Made by a program: the position numbers and the translations under genes. Below, one piece after another: positions 55,031 to 64,000 of a stretch of DNA of 64,000 nt; position 1 is the first letter of the stretch; each line of letters begins with the position of its first letter. Below the pieces are notes generated by a model. That model was not told where the DNA came from and made no database searches. It saw only the letters and a program-made list of their open reading frames with translations. Origin of the DNA: Mucor racemosus (Eukaryota > Mucoromycota > Mucoromycetes > Mucorales > Mucoraceae); the NCBI GenBank assembly GCA_027405735.1, contig JAPEHQ010000005.1:558001-622000 (forward strand), in the 5' to 3' direction.

Positions 55031-55192
55031 ATACTTACCTGGGTCGTGCATTGGGTATCAAGAATCCCTGATGTACAGTGAGGCCGATTGTCATTGCACA
55101 GCGACAATTAGCTTTGCTGCGAACATCTTCGGATGTCTCGAGGCCATAATTTTTGTTTAGGGGGAGTCGGTGGTTCGCCGCTTGCTCCCCTG
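55031..55192 (+). ncRNA. U1 spliceosomal snRNA
   Basis: Starts ATACTTACCTGG, the invariant U1 5' end that pairs with 5' splice sites. Stem-loop I has the U1-70K-type loop ATCAAGAA (AUCACGAAG in vertebrates). Stem-loop II shows CATTGCAC, the U1A-type loop. The Sm site is AATTTTTG at about 55149-55156. It is followed by a strong 3' hairpin, GGGGGAGTCGGTGG...GCTTGCTCCCC. Length is about 162 nt against 164 in human. This is the complete RNA that recognises the GTAAGT donors used by the genes in this window. Confidence 0.94.
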
Positions 55193-56875
55193 AACATTTT
55201 TATATATTAAATAAAAATGAAAATGTTGTATTTGATGGGATTGTAGTTTTTAATGGGTTTTGCTAAACTTTTTTTTTACTTAAACGTAAAACGTATTACC
55301 CTTATTTCCGTCGCTAAGTTCATGCGTTATTCTTTCATTACATAATATCTAAACATCTTTTTATGCTATGCAACCTGAGGTCTTTTCCCGTTTTCTAAAC
55401 CATGTGTTCAATTTATGATTCAATACCATGATTGATGACGATGATGACGATAAACAACTATTTATACTTGGCTTAAAATATACAATTTTATCCTTGCACG
55501 TGTGCTACAAGTAATGATATCTCAAGGGTTTATTCGTACCTGTATTTTTTAATATTGACGGCTACAGCAATATGCATACTTTCAAGTAAATATTTCTCAT
55601 TTGATCCAGTTTTATCTATTTTTATCTTAACATTGGTGGCCGACATACTGAATTATTTGAAACATGTATCATTTCCAAAGACTCTTTAGAGATCGCCCGC
55701 GGGTCGGATGAAACAAGTTCTCAGAGAAAATACATTTCGTATGTTGAGAAATAAAGATCGTCGTTTAACACTAAACTTTCTTTGATGCCAAGAAATAACA
55801 ACATCGCGTTTTAGCATCGCTTAGCAAGTGTGCTTTTTGCATAATTTTGATCAAAGTGTTTTCTTCATTTTCTGCATGTATGATGCAAAATTAAATGAAA
55901 ATTAGTATATTTATGCCTAATTCTATATGGTAGCCGCTGCTATTTTATAAAGCCTTCGTGAATACATGTACGATAAAAGGACGTCAGTGATAAAAATAGC
56001 TTGCTTAGCCCATGTCACAAGTGAAGACTATATTTCATGCCATTAAATGATGGGTAAAATAGCACGTTTTGCATAAAGGACAACCTGACCCGGAAGGATG
56101 TTTATATGCAAGTTATTTTTGTAGATCAATAACGGCTTTACGGCATTCAAAGTATTCAATGGACCAAGGTAGCCAGTTTTATTATGTTCTAGTCAATAGT
56201 GGCTGACGACGATCTTTCTATCCTATATATAATGTCTCCCCTTTAATTAAAACATCATATCATCCAGTGTAACTTGTCTCCAACAAACCAACATATTAGA
56301 CTAGAAGCTCAAGAAGCTACATTTCATATAACGTAATTTGCCAAGAATAGATCTACGCAATCCAATTGTTTATCAGTGGGTCTATTTATGGTTAAAATAA
56401 TCAAATATGACCTTTATAGACTGCAATGTAAATCTTTGTTCTACATGCTGCTGTTTATTTTAGTTTATTATCATGATCATGTCATAACAAATAAACTTTT
56501 CTCCTTGCACATAATACTAATATTACATCTCCTCCCTAAACATACATTTTTTACGCTGTTACACGTGTAATTAGCAAAGAGCCATGGACGGAAAGATATG
56601 ATTATGTTGTGTAATCCATTCGAATGCGTCTTTTTTTAAACAAAAAAGTCCTGGGTCATTTTAATTTTAGTAAAAATTTTTGATTTTATTTACAAAAAAT
56701 GGCCATTTATCCATGAAGGGGGAGGGGGGGAGGAGGAAAAAAAAAAAAAAAAAGTGTGCGATATAATAAAAATGAATGTATATGATATTTTTGGGTTGAT
56801 TGTTTATGAGAGAGAAAGAGGGTATGAAATTAATAAAAAAAAAAAAGTAATATACAGTGAAAGAAAAAGATAAAT
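55193..56875. other. Intergenic region downstream of U1
   Basis: About 1.7 kb, no gene or recognised RNA. A poly-G/A tract (56717-56752) lies next to the 3' end of the secreted-protein gene. Confidence 0.5.
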
Positions 56876-57835
56876 TTATACTCGTGCCATGGCAGCATAT
56901 TCTATAAAGAATGCAGTTGAATGAGATTCCTCAGTGCCATCATTGATTAAAGGGTGAACTGCCATTTCCAATAATCTCGATTTGAAATTATGAATGTCAG
57001 TAGGATCACTATTCCAAGGTACAACTTCAAGTACAAATTTACGATGTCCATCTTGAAGGAATGCAGAATTGAAGTAATTGAGAATACCTTTCAAATCTTC
57101 GGCTGTATGTTTGAGTAAATCAGGGAGTGCTTCTTGATCAAGTACTTCAAATACATGAGCGAGTCCATCAGTAATATATTTATCTAATTTAGTTGCTAGT
57201 TCAATGGCGTGTTCTTGCAAACATGATGATGAAATGGTATCTAAGTCAGGTTGACCACATGCTTGTAGGAGTGAATTGCGAAGATATGATTCAATAGCCT
57301 GACGGCTCAATTTTTCAGCTAATTTATCCCATGTAAGTGGTAAGTTGCCTTCTGTGTGAGCTTGGATAGCAGCAAATATCTGAGATTTAAGAATTTCCAA
57401 GTCCATCATATCCAATGTAGGTAACTGTTGCTGTATGGCATATTGATGATTAGTGTCGTGCGACATGAGTTCAGACTCATCGAAATTAGTATCATCGTTA
57501 CTGGACTGGACGTTAATCTGAATATGATGTTGGAACTCTGTAGCGATTTCCTTATCTGTGCTACTAATGACAGCGTCCAAATGGTCAAATTGAAGATGTG
57601 TGGCAATAATTTGTGCTAATCTATCTACTTGAACTGGAAATGTTTCTTGTATTAACATGTCATTTGCTTCTTCTTCTTGTTGTTGCAATTCTTGTTCTAA
57701 TATCACATAATCTTCCTCATCTTGTTCTTGCTCTTGTTGTTGATTTAATAATGATGAAATGTTGCTATCTGTTATAGGCAGAGCAATAGTATAGCATACT
57801 AATGTGGCTAAAATTAATAGTAAGAGATATTTCAT
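56876..57835 (-). CDS. Secreted unknown protein, 319 aa
   Basis: The upstream in-frame ATG (57928) would add an implausible Phe-rich leader, so the start is taken at 57835: MKYLLLLILATLVCYTIALP is a clear signal peptide. The mature part begins with a Gln/Glu-rich helix (QQQEQEQDEEDY, LEQELQQQEEEAND) and continues mostly helical and acidic, with one or two Cys (LLQACGQPDLD, SSSCLQEHAIELA), suggesting one disulphide. No membrane anchor, GPI signal or known domain. I do not recognise the family. Confidence 0.7.
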   Translation of the reverse strand: MKYLLLLILATLVCYTIALPITDSNISSLLNQQQEQEQDEEDYVILEQELQQQEEEANDMLIQETFPVQVDRLAQIIATHLQFDHLDAVISSTDKEIATEFQHHIQINVQSSNDDTNFDESELMSHDTNHQYAIQQQLPTLDMMDLEILKSQIFAAIQAHTEGNLPLTWDKLAEKLSRQAIESYLRNSLLQACGQPDLDTISSSCLQEHAIELATKLDKYITDGLAHVFEVLDQEALPDLLKHTAEDLKGILNYFNSAFLQDGHRKFVLEVVPWNSDPTDIHNFKSRLLEMAVHPLINDGTEESHSTAFFIEYAAMARV

Positions 57836-60245
57836 AATCTCTATATCGAAGAAAAAGGGAAAATATGTATTTAACAAGAGAAAAAAGAGGGAAAAAGAAG
57901 GATAAAAGAGTGATATATATATAGACATTTCACGAAATTCGGAGAGCTAAATCAAGATAATGAATCGTTTGAGTTAAACAAGAAAAGGTTAAAAGGGGAT
58001 ATAAAAGTGGGGGGAGGAAAGAGGAGAGGGATTTGATGTATTGGGGGGGGGGAGATGAGGGGCAAATTGGCGCAGCGTTAAGAAAGGTACATCTGCTATG
58101 ATGCTAATGCTGATGTTGTGATGTATGCACTAAGACTAGTGGTTATTTGTTTCTTTTTTCTTTGTTGGTTAATGCATATATTCATTAAAGCGCTATCTAT
58201 ATATTTGTTATTACATTACCTTTTTTTACTATAGACTGCAGCTATATGAGATGTTTCAGCTATATACATATTTTACCAATGAAGAAAAAAGTACCAATCC
58301 AAAAAGCCCTTTCTGTTATACGTTACATCGATATCGTCACCAGCCGCAAATCTTGTGTGCATGCTTTTTGTTATTTAAAAATAATAATCCTAATCTAGTA
58401 TTACGGGTTATAAATACGTACATTCAAATTTTGGTCTTTACGGAAACAGAAAAAAAAAAAAAAAAAAAAGAGGTTTGCTACCAAATGTTTGTACACAGTG
58501 AGACCGGGTCTATTTGGAAGAATATAGCAAAAATTCATTATCAATATCTTAATTAACTAAAATCATTGTTGTATAACATATCTTTATAATATTTCAGGAG
58601 ATCTTAATTTACAATTATTTGTGTAAATAGAGATGCTTCAAATCTTTTTTTTTTTTTATTTGAATTTCAAGGAGTTGGATTACCATGTTCTTTCTTTTTT
58701 CATGAGGATCTTTTGGCATATAAATATCTTAATGAGTTTTAATATAGTTTTGCTCATTGGTCATTTGAGTTGGTTGCCAAATCTATTGTTTCGACCTTTT
58801 TTGTGGTTGTTCCCGGCGATCTTCCAAAAGAAAAAAAGATAATTTAGTGGTATGGCAACCAATAAAGTCTAGTAATTCGATTTCTACATTCTATAATTAA
58901 TGTTCGAGACAGTGCTTTTTTTTTCTCTTTATCTATAAACCAAAATGCTTATGTAAAGGGTCAGACCTGTTTTTATATGTATATACATAAAAATACAGGT
59001 AGATTTGATGTATAATCTCATTTTGGCCGTCGATGATTTTCAACAGGCATGCATCGCTAACGTGAATACGCTTATCTTTCCCGACATGCAAGGGAGTTGT
59101 TATGTATAAGCAACATTTCTTGATACATTTAACCCGTATTACGGATGAAGATCATAGTAATTGGTTCCAACAACGTGTGTGTCAAATAAGCACCGTTAAT
59201 GAAAAAATATTTTTAAAGGATTTTTACACGTTCAATTCACATGATATTTTACTCAAATTAATTGACATTCATTGCTCTGCTTTTCAGGCGTTTAACCGTA
59301 TTTCTTTTATTTGTTTACATTAAGTGTAACCAAAGTTATTTGACGAATTATTTGTTGTCAAGTCGGAGAAAACTCGTTGTCCTCAGTATTTGTGCTTAAC
59401 GATAATTTATGTAAAGTAATTGGTATAAAAACTAATAACAATTATTACATCTAGATCTCTTGTACCAATTGACAAAAGGTTATATTTTATTTGAAACCAA
59501 ACTATCAAGGTTTTGTTGTGTATCTATCCAATATATGACACAACTTGCATTGCTGTTAAGGAGGTATTCGAGCACCGAACACCCAGTAATCTTCTTTCAG
59601 TAAAAAGCCAACTTTATTACAGTTAACATGCATTGCTGCTTAATTAGCATCTGTACAACTTTGTTTGCGCATTTACTAGTGTAAATTTTAAACAACTTTC
59701 ACACTCGAAAGTTGAGAAAAATGCAGTACATTTATTACTGATACTTCTCACAAAAGATTAAATTTTAATTAATGCACATTTAGCTAAAAATCTTTATATA
59801 ATTTGTTACAAAATCAATAGTCATTTCTTAGAAGGTAATTATTTCTTATTAAATCATTCCCTTTTCGGATTGAAAATTCCAATTTTGTGATTTTGCTGAA
59901 CTTGCTCTTACTATAGCTTCTTCATGAAAAATTGGGTTGAAATATTTGATTTCGAAGGACTTTATTTCCATTAAAAGAATTTATGTATATTTATTTTAAA
60001 GATGTATAGTACCTTGGACCTACGCTTAGAAAACTGTCTTGAAGCCATTAATATTCAGGGCATCAAATCCACTGGATGTCAAATGTGCTCGTTCCCTTTC
60101 GGTCCGGATTTGAAAATTTTTGATATATATTTCAATAAGCGAAGGGCATGTCCGGAACGATGCTTCTAGTAATTTTTTGGCCTGTAAATGTGTAGTTTAA
60201 TTTGATAGATTCAACGTTCTTTCTCTGACTATATAATCCATAACA
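57836..60245. other. Large intergenic region
   Basis: About 2.4 kb. Contains G/A-rich tracts (58007-58060), a poly-A run of 20 (58449-58468) and pyrimidine runs, but no gene I can support. Frames at 58251-58556, 58633-58842 and 59102-59323 look random. Confidence 0.5.
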
Positions 60246-61027
60246 ATGGTTGTACGTATAACATAATATGATGAAATGGGATTGGGAATAGAGATAGCAT
60301 TATTAGATAGATGATAGATGAATTGATTTAGAAAACGATGGATGAATTTTATGCATCAAGGGGGCATATAGATGTTTATAAAATTCAACAGTGGGGGAGA
60401 ATTGACATTGAGGGAGGGTCAGATTCAATATGTCGAAAAATACTAATAATATTTGGTTTTAATAGCAAGGTACTTTCAAGCGTCAAGTTGAAGTTGGCCG
60501 TGTTGTCCTTATCAACTACGGTGCCGATGCCGGCAAGTTAGCCGTCATTATCGATATTGTTGATCATAACCGCGTAAGTTGATAATATCAATGTCTATTT
60601 AGATAAACGCAACAGATTATTCATACAAATTATCATTTTAAATAGGCTCTCATCGATGGTCCTACCACCGGTGTTACCCGTCAAGCTTTCCCCTTCCGTC
60701 GTATGGTCTTGACTCCCCTCGTCCTCAAGGATCTTCCTCGTGCCGTTGGTCAAGCTGCTCTTAAGAAGGCTTTGGAGAAGAACGAGACTGTTGACAAGTG
60801 GGCCAAGACTGCTTGGGCCAAGAAGCTCGAACAACGTAAGGTTCGTGCTAACTTGACTGACTTTGATCGTTTCAAGTTGGCCAAGCTCAAGAACCAAGTA
60901 AGTAGACAATTTTGATTTTATTGAATTGAGAAAGGGAAAGAGAGAGACTGGAGATACTAATATTTATATTTTTTACTAGCGTCGTTTCGCTGTTGGTGCT
61001 GCTGTTAAGGCTGCCAAGAAGCAATAA
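60246..61027 (+). CDS. RPL14: 60S ribosomal protein L14 (eL14), 137 aa
   Basis: Exons 60246-60251 (Met-Val only), 60466-60573, 60646-60897 and 60980-61027 (414 nt). The KOW-like N domain reads [20 protein letters not shown] then [19 protein letters not shown]. The eL14 helical part follows ([40 protein letters not shown]) and the end is VKAAKKQ. Intron 1 is 214 bp with a perfect branch motif TACTAAT (about 60450); intron 3 also has TACTAAT. A large-subunit structural protein. Codon bias is strong, as in RPL7. Confidence 0.96.
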
Positions 61028-61122
61028 ATTCATTCACTCCAACTATTTAGTTATTGATACAAAAAATAATTGAAGCAAAATGAATATAATAAAAACCAAA
61101 TTATATATAAAACATATCTTTA

Positions 61123-64000
61123 TTAACGGTTTTGATTCCAAGAATAATTATAAACCTTTTCAAAATCTAATTTACTGACCATTTGATCCCATTCATTGAC
61201 AGTTTTAATCAATAATCTTTTGCGAGTTTTAGGATCACCAAATAATTCAGCCCACCAAGCTAAATCTTCATCATTTGTAACCAATACAAGACGTTCAGGT
61301 TGATTATCTTGTTTAGTTTCTTGTTTACTATGGTAGTAGAGTAAACAACTCAGAATAGCTCTGTATGATTTAGGTACATCTTCAAATGTATATGGAATTT
61401 CCTGGTCATCATCTTCATCATCTTCATCATATTCTTCTTCTTCTTGATCATCTTCATCTAATTCTGATTCTGTTTCTGTTTCTGTTTCTGTTTCCAACTC
61501 GGATTCTGATTCAGAATCATCACTTCCTCGTCTTCTTGACTTGAATAAATCTTCATTAGAACTAATTGATTCAATATCTGATTCGATTTCTGCATCAGAA
61601 TCAATTCCTTGGTCTTCTTCTTCACCATCAGAAATAAGATGATCAACCACATTTGATCTACTTTCTTCACCAATCCAATAAGCTTTTGCTTCGTTCCAAT
61701 CAGTCAACTTTTCTGATATTTTTTGAGTTCGAAGGAAAGATGTAGTGGGCGCTTCAATCTTATTATTGCTCCCGAGCAATTTCTGATCCAGGAAACGAAT
61801 AGACTCACGAGCCTGCATGTTTGTATGTGAAGTTCCCTTTTTGTGATCATCCAAGACATCAATTACTTCCAAAGGCACAATCACTTCCAAAATACTACCC
61901 TGAGAACGGCGATCAACATTTAACGTTTGATTAGCCCACTTTTTGACCTTGTTCAAACCATCCAAAAAGGCAGTTATATCAATGACACAAGTATAAATAT
62001 CTCGTTTGACGGGTGGAGCAACATCTTCATTGCTACTGCCACTCTTGGTACGTTTGCCTAATGACATGCGATTGACATTCTTTTCTAATGAAGATACTTG
62101 TTCCATAAGACGTTGAGTTGCTAATGCCTTCATGAATCGACTTTGTTGTTGACGCTTAGCATTTTCATCAATCACACTGTACTTTTGTTCATTTTGATTA
62201 TATTGAATAAAGTCAAATGAATTAGAATCAGCTATTTTTTTAATCATCTCACGAACACGACCCCATCGTACTTGTTTGCGTGCTTCAGGATTCTTTTCAT
62301 CATCTACTTGATAGGCTGTTTCTTTAAAGAAATCAACTTTACTATGAAAGTTAAAGAGTGGCATGATACCAAGTAGTACCAAATCTTCTGACATGGGATA
62401 TGTAGGTGGAAGCACATTTAAAACTGGGTCAGGAAAGGAGGGATGGCTGATTAGCAATGATAATAAAGATTGAATAGATTTGACCAACGTCTTCTTCTCT
62501 GGTTCTCGGTTTCTCACATCATTGGCAGCGGTCATGCAGTATTGTGCGATAGGTGTTATATTAGTAAAGAGAAAAGTGGACCAAATGCTAAGTCCAGGAA
62601 GTAATGTCTCGTCTACCATGGTTTCTAATTGACAATACTTTTCAGCAACAAGCGTTTCTTTGACTTGTTCTAATGCTTGACGTGAGGATCGATAGACGTC
62701 TGTCAGTAATTTGAAGGCAAATGTATACATGTGAATTTGAGATGATAAAATAACTGGTCGAACATTGTAATTGGTCTTATCACGAAGTCTTTCGCCTGCT
62801 ATCCAAACAGAAATCATCAAAATTGTTATACTACGAGTTAAGGTGGTTCGCATGATATGCAGCATAGATGTCAGTGATTTTGATAATGAAGCTTCATCTT
62901 CCTGTTCCTCTTTTATCGTGGAAAGTATAAGCGCATATAATGCTGTACCCAGTTGAGCTGCTACGGAAAGAGTAGAAGCAAATTCTTCACTGTCTTTTTG
63001 ATTGAACATGACAGTACGATGCATATGTAAGAATGATTCTACGAATTGTGATATCATGCTGGTCAAACTATCGTCTTTTGACTTGGAACTAAACCTAATC
63101 TTTGAATAAAATGATTTCAAATTATCTCTACCAACGCTTGAGGGATGCTTTACGGCCAAACTAAACAAAATACATCAATATTATGTGTATGCTATGATTC
63201 ATTTTCTTTTCTTACCTCATGCAATAATACCAAACTACATCCATTGCATTTCCACTAGACATGGATACAAGAGCTAATTGAGAATAAGGCTTTCCATTCT
63301 TTCTGTAGACATCAATTGCTTTCAGATAACATGTTTTTGCCAATGCCCAATAATCCATTGTCTTTTTCACACTTTTCGAAGCCATCGCTTGTTGAGCATG
63401 ATAACGAGCCAAATCACCCATACAAATATAATTAGATTGCAGTAAAATTCCCATTCTTTCATCATCACTAGTTGCCTTTTGATGGACTGAATCAATACCC
63501 AAAACTTTTGTATCGATATGATATGAAGATTTCACAGTGTTATTGAGCTCGCGATAAAACTTGAACGCAGCATCGATACGATGAAAAAGTGCTTTTTGAA
63601 GCGCTATATTTTTCTCCATGTCGTCAAGCTTTACCTTGCGCAATTTACTTCGAACATCCTCAATACCCGCGTAAAAAATATAACGCCATAGTTTATCTTC
63701 GATATGATGCGTAGTGGCATACATGAGATCAGCCGAGAAAATCTGGCGGTATGTCTTTTTAAGGCTGTGTCGTACGTACACTATCTCTTCCTCGGTAGCG
63801 TTAATCTGCTCTGCTGCAATGGCACTGGCAATACGACCTTGTTCTTTACTGGGCATGTTGGCATAGTTGATTTTCAATTGTGTCTGCAACTCGGCAAGTT
63901 GCTTTTCTAAAGCATGAGCTTCACTATTGTACAAAAACATATCGTTAATTTGAATTAAATTATACTATTAAATCATATTTTACCTCGATAAATCAGTCAA
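61123..64000 (-). CDS. EST1/SMG6-type protein with C-terminal PIN domain, 5' end beyond window
   Basis: Exons seen on the minus strand: the end of one at 64000-63984, then 63923-63216 and 63160-61123, with GT-AG introns of 60 and 55 bp; the frame is open across both. The N-terminal part matches the EST1/SMG 14-3-3-like helical fold (KLWRYIFYAGIEDVRSKL, QSNYICMGDLARYHAQQA, YYCM-SLAVKHPS, the family pattern of small TPRs). An acidic Glu/Ser/Thr-rich linker follows (DDSESESELETETETE). The C-terminal PIN domain reads YTCVIDITAFLDGLNKVKKW ... VIVPLEVIDVLDDHKKG ... LVLVTNDEDLAWWAELFG; Asp residues at the usual metal positions are present. Known members act in nonsense-mediated decay (SMG6 endonuclease) or telomere maintenance (EST1). 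The choice between them is not fixed by sequence. Confidence 0.85.

Noticed and set aside
58251..59323. Three 69-101 aa frames in the 2.4-kb spacer before RPL14
   Set aside because: AT-rich composition typical of random frames here, no promoter or domain.
60252..60465. C-box-like ATGATGAAA in RPL14 intron 1
   Set aside because: No D box at a suitable distance and no antisense element recognised.
1..64000. CRISPR arrays, operons, prophage or secondary-metabolite clusters
   Set aside because: The window is eukaryotic; tandem repeats found are minisatellite or transposon-related, and neighbouring genes share no pathway.

Overview
The window reads as nuclear DNA of a filamentous fungus, most likely an early-diverging one (Mucoromycota, Mucorales-like). 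This is inferred from very AT-rich intergenic DNA, many GT-AG introns of about 48-85 bp with a few GC-AG introns, fungal-type genes (Rgd2-like F-BAR/DEP/RhoGAP, alternative NADH dehydrogenase, Pex19 with a CaaX box), an intron-hosted C/D snoRNA in the uL30 (L7) gene, and heavy loads of hAT, Tc1/mariner and LTR-type repeats. Fungal proteins are identified from recognised motifs only; no database was searched.

Layout. (1) 1-2435: a Rho GTPase-activating gene running off the left edge and a tRNA-Ser(GCT). (2) 2436-15385: a repeat island. A composite repeat (halves called A and B here) is split by a complete 6,611-bp hAT transposon (4773-11383, TSD GCTATGCT) with an uninterrupted five-exon transposase gene. 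The island also has a 71-bp miniature derivative of the same hAT, an LTR-like repeat and a second identical tRNA-Ser(GCT). (3) 15386-25716: a compact gene block: POLE3/Dpb4-like histone-fold protein, zeta-class GST (maleylacetoacetate isomerase), WBP2-like GRAM/PPxY protein, an unknown two-TM protein with a long cytoplasmic tail, an M1 aminopeptidase and an RNase H-fold exonuclease-like gene. (4) 25717-44641: a 19-kb gene-empty repeat island with more A/B copies in both orientations, a decayed Tc1 element, a solo LTR, a 389-bp MITE and a palindromic repeat. (5) 44642-64000: housekeeping genes: alternative NADH dehydrogenase, Pex19, two unrecognised genes, ribosomal protein L7 (with an intronic C/D snoRNA), U1 snRNA, a secreted unknown protein, ribosomal protein L14 and the C-terminal bulk of an EST1/SMG6-type PIN protein running off the right edge.

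The most unusual signal is in the repeat islands. Pieces of one cellular gene, recognisable as the C-terminal WD repeats of cytoplasmic dynein intermediate chain, occur at least five times, in both orientations, stitched to the A/B repeat. Two of them keep an open reading frame and both flanking splice sites. Because several copies of the host repeat are in the same window, the empty sites of the hAT, Tc1, LTR and MITE insertions can be read directly, so the nesting order is unusually well supported. The genes in blocks 3 and 5 show no operon-like functional link; they are ordinary neighbours.
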